A stretch of 64,000 nt of DNA from Trametes villosa (GCA_002964805.2 PUDQ02000010.1:1984001-2048000); one strand, 5' to 3'. Positions 33,704 through 45,031 are shown, counted from the first letter of the stretch. Translations and numbers: made by a program. The notes: generated by a model not told the origin, from the letters alone.

Positions 33704-35373
33704 GTCCACTGTCGGGGCGGAGGCAGGCGTGTCGGGGTGGCTGGGTTTGTATCATGGCAGAAATCCGCGTGTCGGGGCGGAGGGTGACGTATTCTTACAG
33801 GGGGTGTTGCGGGCATGACACGGGCTCCGAGTTGCGGGGCGGTCCCGACCTGCGCGTGCGCGTGGCGGCCGTCCAATCGCGCTCGGCGCGGTGCTGCTAT
33901 GTGCGAGGCCCGTCGTGTCGTCTCCGGCACCGTGTTTGTGGAGACGAGTTCGTGCACGTCGACGCGAGTTGCTCGTGCCGCTCGTGCACGTCCGTTAGGC
34001 GCTTACGCGTATGAGGCGCGAACGGCCTCCCTTATCGCCAACACGCCGCAGGGGGTTCTCGTTTTGCATTATCAGGTACATTACACTACATAGACACGGT
34101 GTGAGCAATACAAAGGGTTTTCATCGAACACACACGCGGGCACAGAGCAAACCGCGGTGGCCCCGCGCCGAGAAAGTGTCGGCGCGTGGGCGGGGCAATG
34201 CGACGCGGCGCACGCGGAGAAGGTACGAAACGCGTGATTCCAAACGTTTCTAGTGCGTACATACCGGTTTTGTGGCCGTCCGGGGAGGTCGATTTTGGCA
34301 TCCCATGAAGCCATGGCCGCGGCCATACGGCCACAGCTGCGCGGAGCTTGGTGGCTTGGGCGCCTAATCACGCGGTGGGCGAGCGTGGCCCGCCCCTACG
34401 ATACGCTCTGCGTCACGTCGCTTTCGACCGCGCAATCGATGCGCCCCAGTCGTAGTATCTGTGTAGAGCCGGGCTTAGCGAAACGAGCGAGGTTGCCCAA
34501 GCGAAACAGGAGGAATGAGGGAAACGGGCGGCGGAGTGGGCGTCATCGATTGCGCGGAGAGGCACGGAAACGGGCGCGATGGACGAGGATGCGTTCATAG
34601 AGTATACAGCGATCAAAACGCGGGCGGGGGTACTCACCGGAGAAGGGCGGTGAGGGATTCTCATCAAGCGGGTTGCCTGTGCAGCCCATAGCACGCTCGT
34701 CCGCTGGATTCTCGGCGCGCGAAGGACGCCGAGAGGTCCTTGGAGACTGCCCCATGCGTGCCGAACAGATATTGCGAGGGGGTGAGGGCGGGGCGGGTGT
34801 ATGTTGCGGAAATATCAGAGGTTGCGTCCAGACTGCAGACGATGTAAGTGGAAGAGAATGGCATGCAACTCACTTTACGATCGGGTGTGCGGGTTCTCTG
34901 GGCGATATAGGTGTCGTTTCGCACGGCGCTCTGGTGCGGGGTGGCTATATGCACTTTGCGAAGGTGTTAGTTGCGGGGGAGAGCGGAAAACGGTGCGGAG
35001 AGGGCGGCAAAGGCGCAGAAAAGGCGCATGAGGAGCCCAAGTCATCAGTCAAGCCCAAGCAGTCCTTGTTGAGTGCAGTCTCAAGGGGCGGGATCGGCAA
35101 GAACCTGCTCCGTGTAAGAGGGTGTGAGGAACTTGAAGAGAGGCTGTCGGGGTGGAGGATGGCGTGTCGGGGCAGAGGCAGGCAGAGGCAGGCGTGCCGC
35201 GGCGGGGCGCCGGGCGCCGGGCGCCTGTTGAAGCGAATATGGCGAGCGCCGAGCAGCGTGACGCGTCGCGCGTTGAATTCGAACCATCGTGTTCTTTCCC
35301 TCCTCTCACCTCGTTCTTGCGTGCATACCCGCATACACTCTAGTTCTTCTCTCCCTTGACCTCTCTAGTCCCC

Positions 35374-36897
35374 ATGTCGACTTCTGGCAGACCCGAGGGA
35401 GCAGCAATGGAGTTCGTAGACGCTTTCCGGCAGACCGACTTAGGCCCGGGCCATCCAACCTCTTCCCAGGCGACCCCCGGCTCGGCTACCACAGTAGCCA
35501 TGTCCTCGGCGAAACCGCAGACGCCGGAGAAGGTCAAGAGCAGGATGATGTCAAGCAGCCCGGGGTTCGAGATCATCGAGCGCCCTGAGGCAGCCAAGTC
35601 CCCAGGCGATGGCGAGGAGCGGGAGAAGCAGGTGGACGACGAAGGCGAGGGGGGCGACGGTCTGGACGAGGAGGAAAGAGAGCGGATGATCCAGCAGGAG
35701 TACGAGGAGTTCATGAGGTGGAGGACTAGACGAGCAGAAGGGCTCATCACGCCATCGCCAACGAGGCTCGTCTCTCAGCAGATGCGCATTTTCGAGAAGG
35801 TGATGGACCAGACCCCCAACTTCCGCAGGGAGATCTTCCGCACCATGCGAGAGGCGGCGCATATGGCGCCGGGCGCCGACGTTGACAACTCTGGGGGGCC
35901 CCAGCCACCGGTAGACAAGACGAACGACGTGCCGTCCGCCGCCGCCGACGAGGACCTCATCACCGACGCCCCGGGAGCCCAGTCGCTGTTCGCCCACAAG
36001 CGGGTCTCCCCCCACCCCGTCTTGATCAGCATGCTCGAAGGCGGGTGGCATGTCCCCTTGACCGCTTTCACGACGCGGGCGCTCCACCTTCTCAGCCTCC
36101 AGGGAGGCTTGGACGTGAGGACCAAGCAGGCGTTGGCCCCGGGAGGGGGAATCGCTGTCATTCCAGACTTCGACGACTTCGGAAAGGAGGAGACGATGAG
36201 CTCGGAGGATTGGAGGGAGGCGTGGGGCCATTTCCTAGTGCTCCTGCCTCAGATCCTCGGTCCGCGCGAGTGCACACGTTTCCGTGAGCATTTCCAGTAC
36301 ATCTGTGACCACTATTCCTTCCGCACAGGATTCGGCGCCCTCCTCGCATTCGACATCGAGCTGCGTAACGGCTGGTTCACAGCGCCACGGAACGCCAAGC
36401 CGCCGTTCGTCGTCGGCGACCAAAGCTACCTGTGGTGCATCAACAAGTGGGAAAACATCGCGGCGCAGAAGGCGCGTGATGAGGCCGCCGCACGCCTCAG
36501 GCTGTCAGGGCCGAGCAATGGGCGCGGCGGCTTCCATCCCTATGGGCGGAAGGAGACCAACTACGGCGGCTTTGGCGGCGGCTTCGGAGGCAACGGCCTC
36601 AGAGGTGGCGGAGCACACAGGCCAAACGTTCTCTGCCTTGTCTGCGGAGAGGACGGACACGTTTCTTCGAGCTGCTCACGCACCACGATCACGGCGACCG
36701 GAAGACCGGCTTTCTGCTCGTCCTTTGGCGGCAACCTCATCGGAGTCTACTCGGGAGCTCGTATCTGCCCCAGCTGGAACCTCGGAGGGGCTCTACCCTG
36801 CCGTGGTCGCAACTGCCCGGCGACCGCCAACTGTCACGTTTGCTGCTACTGTGGCGACACCGACCATAACGGCGCGACGAAGCGGTGCTTCTTCTGA
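35374..36897 (+). CDS. Gag-like protein with cysteine/histidine zinc-binding C-terminus
   Basis: A 507-aa intact single-exon frame; the ATG follows a pyrimidine-rich leader. The N-terminus is acidic and Ser/Pro-rich (DEGEGGDGLDEEERERMIQ), then a helical block EEFMRWRTRRAEGLITPSP, a central globular part (about 215-365) with aromatic residues, a Gly-rich linker (GGFGGGFGGNGLRGGG) near 410, and a C-terminal cysteine cluster: CLVCGEDGHVSSSC, a CCHC zinc knuckle near 430, followed by a second cluster containing CPSWNLGG, CRGRNC and CHVCCYCGDTDH. This combination is typical of nucleocapsid-like ORFs of fungal retroelements, particularly tyrosine-recombinase types. No reverse transcriptase, recombinase or RNase H follows, so it is a solo gag, either a remnant or a domesticated copy. 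Its upstream region has a relative at 31190. Confidence 0.65.
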   Translation: MSTSGRPEGAAMEFVDAFRQTDLGPGHPTSSQATPGSATTVAMSSAKPQTPEKVKSRMMSSSPGFEIIERPEAAKSPGDGEEREKQVDDEGEGGDGLDEEERERMIQQEYEEFMRWRTRRAEGLITPSPTRLVSQQMRIFEKVMDQTPNFRREIFRTMREAAHMAPGADVDNSGGPQPPVDKTNDVPSAAADEDLITDAPGAQSLFAHKRVSPHPVLISMLEGGWHVPLTAFTTRALHLLSLQGGLDVRTKQALAPGGGIAVIPDFDDFGKEETMSSEDWREAWGHFLVLLPQILGPRECTRFREHFQYICDHYSFRTGFGALLAFDIELRNGWFTAPRNAKPPFVVGDQSYLWCINKWENIAAQKARDEAAARLRLSGPSNGRGGFHPYGRKETNYGGFGGGFGGNGLRGGGAHRPNVLCLVCGEDGHVSSSCSRTTITATGRPAFCSSFGGNLIGVYSGARICPSWNLGGALPCRGRNCPATANCHVCCYCGDTDHNGATKRCFF

Positions 36898-37278
36898 GCT
36901 GGCCACCACTCTGCTCTGGGCGACTCCTGCGGTGTTCTCTAGGCGACTATGGCTTTTCCTTGGCACAGACTACGAGCTTCTCTCACAGACTACACCGGTC
37001 GGGCGCGCTTTTCTGGGCAGGTACCCCGATGTTGTCGCAGCGGAGGGAGGCTGGCGCTCGCGAACGTTTCTGGGTTCCGGTCTTCGTTTCGGACTTGTTT
37101 GGTCGGTCTCGGCTGTAATTCATAGGAGATGTCTTTGTCCGCGTTCACGAAATATATGTACATTCAGCGCTATATTCGTAGCTCGTGGTGCCGGGTGCCA
37201 GGTGAACATAGGGATAGTACTAGGGGAAGCCCATCGTATCGATATGGTGCAGTGGAAAGGCGTCCTCGCCGGACTACC
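36898..37278. other. Spacer downstream of the gag-like gene
   Basis: Short spacer between the gag-like stop and the stop of the convergent GMC gene. No terminal repeat or other recognisable element was found. Confidence 0.45.
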
Positions 37279-40021
37279 CTAAGTCTTAGAGACGGCAGCC
37301 TTGATCAGGTCCGCCGCCTTCTCTGCAACAGCAATCACCGGTCCCGCCTACAGCGACATTCGTCTCTCATCAGCACCTCCCGCACGCCAGCCATGACAGA
37401 GACACGCACCGTATGCCCACTAACGATCGTCGGGAACACCGACGCGTCCACGACGCGCAGGCCCGCGACCCCGTGCACGCGCAGGAACGGGTCCACGACG
37501 CCGCCGTCCGCGCGCGGCGCCATGCGCGCCGTGCACGCGGGGTGGTACAGCGTCTCCGCGGCCGCGCGCACACGCTGCTCGACAGCCGCGTCGTCGCGCG
37601 TGTGCAGTAAGTGGTCGAGCGCCGCATCGGCGTCGCCCGCGGGGTCGAGCATGTCCGCGAGCGGCGCGGTGTGTGCGATGCGTGCAAGCAGGCGCGCCGC
37701 GCGTACGAGGACGGCGACGTCGTGCTTGGTGGAGAGGTACCTGTGCGATGCCGTCGTAGTCAGTGTATGTACACGGAGGGCCGGCGATGCGGCTGCGGGG
37801 TTGAAGAGGCACGTACTGAGGATCGATAATCGGCGGGTCGTGAGGGTTGCTCGACTTCAGCCTCACGGTGCCCGTACTCGTTGGCCTGAAGATGACACAG
37901 TTTTCAGCATGCTACACCCCTGGCAGTCGTGAGCGTAACACACCTGAGGAGCACTGCGTGAAGCCCGAAATGATGGTTATGCAGGAAGCCCTGGTCACCG
38001 CCGTGCGCGCGGTACGTGAGGGGTGTGAAGAACAGCTCGATGTCGGGCGCGCCGGGCCCAGACGTCGCGTCCTCTGGGTCAGTCTCCGGGGGGAACTCGT
38101 CTGGCGGGAACAGGTTGCGGTCCGTCGAGCGCACGAACGCGATCGCCTCGCATATCTACGAGACCTCACCATTTAGCTCGAAAACTCGACATAGCGTGCC
38201 AGAGACGTACATTCGACGTGAGGGGCCCGGTCCCTTTGAGACGATACTCAAGGAGCGCCGAGATGAGCTTGAACCTGTGCGCGAACGTCTTCCCGGCGAC
38301 GAACGCGATGCTCGAGTTGGACTTGTCGCGGAAGTGCAGGTCGACGACGGGGTGGTCCATGAGGTGCGCGCCGACGCCCGGGAGGTCCGCGACGACTGGG
38401 ATGGCGTGCTCGCGCAGATGATCTGCGGGGCCGACCCCGGAGAGCTGCAGGATGTGGGGCGTGTGCACCGCGCCGGCACTGGGTACAGTGATGTCGGTTA
38501 CAAGTGCGAGGAGGAAGGAAGGTGCGGAACGTACGAGAGGACGACCTCCTTCCGGGCCTTGACTTGGAACATCTCTCCATTCGGCTGCGTGAACTCGGCG
38601 CCGATGGCGCGAGGGGTGGTCCCCGAGGTGTCGAACAGGACGCGAGTGACGTGCGCGTGCGTCACGACCTTCAAGTTCGGTCTGCGGACCACGTCGGGGG
38701 TGAGGTATGCGAGCTCGGTCGTCACGCGCCTGCCGTTCGCGTTGATGAACGTCACTGAGGACTTCGGTTAGGCTTCACCGTTCACCGATTGCGCGCCCTT
38801 GACTACGTACTAGCCTACGCGAATATGAGCTCCACGATCAACTTCGGGGCAAAGGGATTAGCTTACTTTGGTGACACCTAATGTACCTTTGGCCGTGTTG
38901 ACATCCGCAACTGCTGGGATGCCTGCGTGTGCGCAGGCCTCGATGAACTTGGGCGTTCCCGCGGCCTGATGTCCGAAGAGGCCCACTGGGAAAGTTCGTT
39001 AGACAGGGACGAGAATGCACAATCCGGGGAAAGAGTGCTTACCATCCACTGGCCCCGAGTTGCCGCGCAGCGACGCATCCACCTCCGGGAACTTCGGGCT
39101 GGGGTGGTACTTCTCAAACTTGTGCATGTACCTGCAAGTTCGGTCAATACGCCAAAGCGCCCGGGGGAGGAAATTGGCGCGTACTTCTGGAGCTCGCGGT
39201 ACGACCACTGGTTCGCGCCTTCTTGGCCTTTCTGAGCCAGCGCCCACTCGTCGTAGTCTTCGGGGGCTGCCATATGGTAGCTGGAAACATTCTAGATCAA
39301 TTCTGACATCCATACCACGCAGCGTGTTAGAGGCGTACACCATGGCGTTGACGCAGCTACCTGTAGCACGATCACTGGTCACTAAGATGCACGAATCATA
39401 GGGGTACAAACGAACTCACATCCGCCTAGGAGTTTGGCTGAGGAGAAGAGAGACTGTAAGCAATAGTTCACTAATCCAAAGGGATGTGCGTTGCCTACCT
39501 CTGGGCCAGTACTTGGAAATCGCTCCAGCGTCTTTCTGAGGGGTTGTCCACAAATCCCAGTCGAGGGCCGTGTGGAACATCTGTCCATAGGACACTGGGA
39601 CGGTAGCGAATAGCTCCTCGAGCGAACTGCAGGTAACCACGTCAGTCAATATTGGGGCGTGGCCGCGCCGCACTTACCTCTTGCCTGCTTCGAGCAGCAG
39701 GACTCGAATAGATGGATTCTCAGATAGGCGTGCAGCAAGGACGCATCCCGCAGTACCTACAACCTCCCGCAGTCAACGCATACCCTACCGTTCTCACCCA
39801 TATAGTAGAGACTTGCCACCGCCGATGATTACAACGTCGTACTCGTCGAAGTCGTACTTGTCCCCCGGGCTGCGAATACGCCGCGCGGCATTGGACGGAT
39901 CCACAACAAGCCCCGTAGAGGCTTGCTTCTTGGCATACCAGTACCGCAACGCGATAGTGAGCGCGCCGAGGGCCGCAGACGCTGCTGCGACGGACCGCGC
40001 AGCGTGTGGATTGAGGGGCAT
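37279..40021 (-). CDS. GMC-family FAD oxidoreductase, 15 exons
   Basis: A 642-aa glucose-methanol-choline oxidoreductase. Exons (minus): 40021-39817, 39756-39678, 39626-39499, 39437-39420, 39360-39339, 39280-39185, 39131-39043, 38985-38867, 38814-38811, 38754-38535, 38478-38211, 38155-37944, 37885-37817, 37740-37410 and 37347-37279; total 1,929 nt, exactly in frame. An N-terminal helix (AAASAALGALTIALRYWY) suggests membrane anchoring rather than secretion. The FAD-binding fold is VVIIGGGTAGCVLAARLSEN near residue 65; the second GMC signature is AGAVHTPHILQLSGVGP near 330. The catalytic His is in YHPACTARM near 570, with a second His in IVSGHT near 615. Substrate is probably an alcohol or polyol; which one cannot be told. 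Three exons are 4, 18 and 22 nt, and intron 1 begins with GC. Confidence 0.88.
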
Positions 40022-41640
40022 TGGTGTCGTCCGAGCTGGTTGTGAAGAAGTTGGGCAGAAGCCTCGAAGAAGTGACAACGCACTATAGGGGAGCTAAATA
40101 GTGAATAGCGCAGAAGCTCCAGGGGCAACGCCAGCTGGGACAGCGTCCTAAGGCGCCATTACGACAGGTAGCCGACGCATCATGCGGACGTGGCCCGCTG
40201 ACACCCACGGGGTCAAAGAGTCTCATGGGGCGCGGGTATGTAGGGGCTGCGTATGCAATGTCGGACCTCCCCCTCCATGCATCATGAAGAATCGTGCGTA
40301 ACCTTTTATCATGACTAGCGAGGAAGTGAAGCCAGTGATCCTAGACAGATGTAGGGAAGAGAAAGACGGTGGAATGACCTCGAGTATGGCGGGCTGCATG
40401 GCGATATGATCGGGTCTTGTACCAAGCGTAACGCGATTGCACCCGCCACCGCAGTTCTCCGAAGCTTTAAGCTTTTTTTAGTCTGCAAGTCAATGTGATT
40501 TCGGTCATCGGTAACTCGTAAACACTTGGTACCCGGGGCGTTTCCGGCTGCAGTACGTATGATGTGTTCTGCAGAGACGTATAGCACATACAGATTGCAC
40601 CAGAGCGCTGCGTTTGAGAACGAGAGCGCCGCCGGTCGCGTGGTACTCAGTGCTCATGGAATGCGAAGCATGGTCAGCGCACGTGGAGGTTCTTGGGTAC
40701 TTCTGTAGCCGACCAGAGATTGGAAGGGAATGTGGCACTCACCACTATCAGTGGCGTACAGTTGCAGACATCCGGCACGCGGCAGTCGGATCTACAGCGG
40801 GAGGTACTTGACATGCAAGAAGGGAATCGCCACGCATGTATACACCATTTAAGTGGACGCACCGGATGTCGCGGGAGGAAACCCTTAGAGCAGGCAGTCC
40901 GAGCTCACCTTCGAGGCCCGCCGCATCTCGAGTAATGGCCACAATTGCGAAGTCCAGCCATGGGTCAAGGACTGCACCTGGATTGGGGGTAGGAGGACAA
41001 TGTACGCTGCCCGTGCGGTTAACATAATGTTGTCACTCTTAGCGCTATTCGACAGATACGCACCGAAGCTATCCATAATGTCTGGGAGTGGCTTGGTATC
41101 GGGCGTTGTACGCGGCTCGCAGCGCCAGCAGCAGTAGTTGGACCTTCCTCGTTGAAGGTAAGATTCTGGGGGGACCTGACTAACTCTATAGGTACGCGCA
41201 TCTTAAGCATGCCGTACACCACCGGCATCATTTGCAGACTCGAAGGCAAAAGGCAACGTCGTTCGTGGAGGAGGTCAAGGCAGGACATGTGGTAGGCGCC
41301 CATCCGACGCTGGTCTGTAAAAGGCAAGCGAAGGCTTGTGATCCTAACAAGAACAAATAAAGTAGATGCTGGGCCCTTCCAGTGAGGCTGGAGTCTATTG
41401 AATGCGTTGCAAGCTAGGATGTCATGCGTTCTATGCTTGCGCAAAAGTATGAAAGCCTTCGTTTGAGAATACCGCGCGAGCCCAAAGGGGTACATCCACA
41501 CGAACCAGGAGAGAGATGACTCCCGGAGATTGCCGAATCACAGGCAAATCTATCTGCGATTAGCCGCTGCAGAGGCTGCTCTCATCCGACGCGCTGCTAT
41601 ATACTCTTGACTCTTTATTCCACCTGCTCTCATTTGCAAG
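40022..41640. other. Gene-free spacer, 1.6 kb
   Basis: Divergent spacer between the GMC gene and eIF3j. A 160-codon open frame on the minus strand (41019-41501) has no recognisable domain and no methionine-led exon structure. Nothing else was found. Confidence 0.5.
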
Positions 41641-42659
41641 ATGTCTGACTGGGGTACGGCATTCGAGACACGCGGTCATGTAACCGTTGCTCATCATGGA
41701 AAGGAGTGCAGAAGCGTCCGACGATGATGTGCCCAAGGCCGCGGCCTCTGCCCCCGTCCCGAAGAAGCCAGTAAAGAGCAAGTGGGAGGGAGAAGATGAG
41801 GAGGACGACGGTCCCGTGGTATGCACGTTATCCTCTTCGTATACTTGAACTCCGATCTCACTGTGTCGCGCGCTCATCGCGCCGATCAGAGCGACTGGGA
41901 GGAGTCCTCGGAAGAGGAGGAGGAGAAGCCGAAGGCCGCACCCGTCGCGCCGCCAAAGAAGAAGGGCACGCTCAAGCAGAAGCTCGCCGAGAAGGAGGCG
42001 GCGAAGGCCGCCAGGGCGGAGGAAGACGAGGAGTACGACTCGGACGCGGTGCTCGACCCGCGCGAGAAGGCGCGGCGAGACAAGGAGCGCGAGCTCGCCG
42101 CCGACCTGAACAACGCCGCGGAGCTCTTCGGCTCCGCCGCGCTAGGAGGTGCGCCCCCTCCCCATCCTTCTTGCACGAGTATCGCTACTGAACTGGCGCG
42201 ACCCGGCCTGCAGGCACGTCCTCGACGGAGCTGGACTGGCTGATCTCCGCGCAGCCGCGCACGAAGGAGGACTTCGTCGAGTTCTCGGACCGGCTCATCG
42301 AGACGATCGTGAAGCGACACTTCGACAAGCCGCTGTACGCGACGTTCCTCGAGCACCACGTGCGCGCGCTCGCGCTGCCGCTGCGCGACGTCGAGGTGCG
42401 CAAGGTCGCGAGCGGGCTCACCGCGCTCTCGAACGAGAAGCAGCGTGAGCAGCGCGACAAGGCGTCCGGAAAGAAGAAGCCTAAGGCCGCGGCGAAGCCT
42501 GTCCTTGGCGCGTCGAAGCCGTCCAGCAAGTGCGTATTTCCCCCATGATGGCCTACGTGTATCTGAACGTTACTGACAAATGCTGACTTGCTCTGAAGGG
42601 TCGACACGAAGGTGTACGACGAAGCGTTGGACGACTTCGGCGACGACAATTTCATGTAG
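41641..42659 (+). CDS. HCR1: Eukaryotic translation initiation factor 3 subunit J (Hcr1)
   Basis: A 251-aa eIF3j, which binds the 40S decoding site and eIF3b and also helps in 18S rRNA maturation and termination. Exons 41641-41653 (13 nt), 41712-41818, 41890-42148, 42214-42529 and 42599-42659. The family start MSDWEASDDD bridges the first two exons. Acidic DWEESSEEEEE and EDEEYDSDAV blocks alternate with Lys-rich segments (KKKGTLKQKLAEKEAAK) to about residue 120; the helical domain follows (TELDWLISAQPRTKEDFVEF, KPLYATFLEHHVRALALPLR). The end, YDEALDDFGDDNFM, is the highly conserved terminal eIF3j motif. Convergent with PWP1, the stop codons being 210 bases apart. Confidence 0.95.
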
Positions 42660-42869
42660 AATCTGTACTCTGCACGTCCACGTGTCATATCCGCACACTG
42701 CTGTAGCGTAGCGCGTGTTGTAGTCGCCTGTCCGGCCGTCGTAGTCCCACAACCAAAGATGTATTCTGACCTCACATACACTCGTCTTCCGCTTCATCTC
42801 AGCAGCCCGCGCATACATCTCAGTCAGCACTAAATCAAAACAACCACAACCTGCTGCTACACGCCGATC

Positions 42870-44857
42870 CTACTCGTCTCCGCCGTCATCTTCCTCCCCG
42901 CTGCTGTCCTCGTCGTCGCTCGCGACGCTGATGATCCCGCCGCCGGGCTTCTCCTTGAGGATCTTGCCCGCCTGCGCGACCTTCGGGCCGAGCACCTTCC
43001 GCGCGTTGACGTTCGCGCCGACGTCCCAGATCTGCAGCTTGGCTTTTGAGCCCGCGGCCGCGAGCGTGAGGGGGTCGTCTGGCGACCAGACTGTTGAGAA
43101 GACTTTGCCCTGAACGACGACGAATGTCAGCGAACGCTCCCTATCTTATACTATGCAGGGACACTCACCACGCCGAGGTCGCGCGAGGTGACCAGGCTGA
43201 CTTGGCGCTTGCCGAGGTCCTGGTCCTCCAGCACGTTCCATACCTTGACGACCTTGTCCGTACCGCCAGTGGCAATGATGCCGGGGACATGCGGGTTAAC
43301 GTCAAGTGCGGATACAGCGCCGTCGTGAGCCGCAACAGTGAACCGCGCTTGTGAGGGCTTGCTCAGGTCCGAGGGGAGCGTCCGCGCATCGAAGTTCAGC
43401 ACGAGGCCGTTTTCGAGCGAGACCTGTAGGATACCCGCTCAATCATCGCACTTCCACGAGAGGAGGCGAAGGGAACTCACGTAGAAGCTGTGTGTTTCCC
43501 AAGGATCCCACCGCAACGCCTCGACGTCCGCCCCTACTACCGCACCCACCCCCGCATCCGGCGCTCTCGAGTCGAACGTCCGTACGGTCCGATCGTAGCT
43601 CCCAGTGAGCAATATCGTCGGGTCGGCCTGATTCCACTGCACCGCCTGCACCTTGTCCTTGTGCACGTCGAAACTCCTCAGCGCGCCCTGCCCCTCGCCC
43701 TCGCCGTTGATCGTCGGGTCGCGCGACAAATCCCACAGCTTCACCGTCCGATCCGCGCTCGCGCTCGCGAGCATATTCCGATGCGTACGGTTCCACGAGA
43801 GCCCGAGGACCGCGTCGACGTGGTGCGCGGTCGACGCCGCGCGCGCCTTCGTCTTCTTGCGCTTCTTCTTGCCCGTGCCCAGCGGCACGGGGATGTGCGC
43901 GGCCGTCTTGTCCGGGCGGCCGAGGACCATGTCCGGGTACATCGCCTCGACGGTGTCGAGCGACCAGATCTCGATCTCCGGGTCGAGCGTGCCCACGGCG
44001 ATGAAGTTGCCGAACTGCGCGGGCGCGTCCCCGCGGGACGCGGGCGAGGAGACGGGCGGGAAGTCGAGCCACTCGAGGCAGAGCGGGAAGGAGGGGAGCA
44101 TGAGGTCGTGGTGCACGTAGAGGTTCTCCGCGGACTCGTCGTAGACGTAGATCTCGAGCTGCGAGATCTCGTCCTCCGTTTTGGCGGCGACGAGGAGGTT
44201 GTCGGAGGGGAGGACCTCGAGCTCCTGCCGCTCCTCCGCCTCGTCGTCTTCTTTGAGCGTGATGTAGGGGTCTTCGTCGTTATTCCGGTAGTATGTCAGG
44301 CCCTTGATGTTGCTAAAGGGGCCCATTCCTGAGAGCACTGTCAGCAGTAGCACAGAATCACCGTGGGTTCGTGCGCACCAGGCATGCCCTCGTCGTTATC
44401 ATAATCGTCCAGGTTGTACTGCTCAAGCTCGTCCTTGGGTTTTGCGTCTGCCGGCTTTGATGTCCCGTCCTCATCCATCGGGACGTCTTCATCCATCGCA
44501 GCGTCGTCTTCACTTCAAACTCGTTTACTCAAAATTCCGCACTCCGGCGAGAAAAGCTGAGCACTCACTCGACCCATTCGTCGTCCTCATCCGCATCGTC
44601 GTCTCCTTCCTCCCCTTCTGCGCCCTTGCCCATAGAGATAGCGGCCTTGTGCGCCTGCTCCAATTCTTTCCGCGCATCTTCGAGCTCGACTCGGGCGAGC
44701 GCGCTCACTCGCTCGAGTTCCTGATCATCGAGAGTGTATTTGATCGGGTGTTGCGCCGCCACCCCTCTGCGCACCCTATAAAGTATTTTCAGCTACCGAA
44801 TCTGCACCGACATCAATGCCGTACTCACCATGCGACTGAAGAGATGAGGCTACTCAT
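42870..44857 (-). CDS. PWP1: PWP1, periodic tryptophan WD40 protein of ribosome biogenesis
   Basis: A 570-aa nucleolar WD-repeat protein needed for rRNA processing and large-subunit assembly. Exons (minus): 44857-44829, 44775-44569, 44512-44379, 44328-43481, 43423-43169 and 43109-42870. The N-terminus (SSVAWVRRGVAAQHPIKY) is the family-specific first strand; acidic stretches follow (GDDDADEDDEW, AAMDEDVPMDED). WD units include VLGLSWNRTHRNMLASASAD, VQAVQWNQADPTILLTGSYD, VSALDVNPHVPGIIATGGTD and FSTVWSPDDPLTLAAAGS, and a Lys-rich nuclear-localisation-like KKKRKKTKAR near 265. The C-terminal tail is acidic, as usual. It is divergent from COQ9 with 174 bases between start codons. Confidence 0.95.
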
Positions 44858-45031
44858 CGTGTGTGGAGGAAAGAGGCTGCAGAACGCGCGAAACGGAATG
44901 AGCGCAAAATTCAGATCTCAGATCTTCAGCATCCACGTGATCAGCGTCACCGCGATCACGGCGCGGGGAAGTCCGTCGTCCAGCTCGCCGTCTCCCGCCA
45001 CCAGCTCAGCGTTGCAGACGACGAGGACGCC

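Larger units (their letters stand above)
30822..35373. other. Repeat-rich, gene-free island, 4.5 kb
   Basis: No intact host gene was recognised. The island contains a diverged copy of the sequence that precedes the gag-like gene at 35374, a duplicated 16-mer, a run of nine or more G near 32691-32700, a GC-rich minisatellite, a terminal-inverted-repeat element and more scattered GTGTCGGGGCGGAG-like motifs. The part 33800-35100 has open frames with no recognisable content. The composition suggests accumulated transposable-element debris. Confidence 0.6.

Noticed and set aside
34664..34954. Possible exon remnants with splice-like signals on the minus strand
   Set aside because: No recognisable domain and no phase-consistent model; too weak to list as a gene or pseudogene.
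41019..41501. 160-codon minus-strand frame upstream of eIF3j
   Set aside because: No domain, no ATG-led exon arrangement, and composition unlike neighbouring genes.
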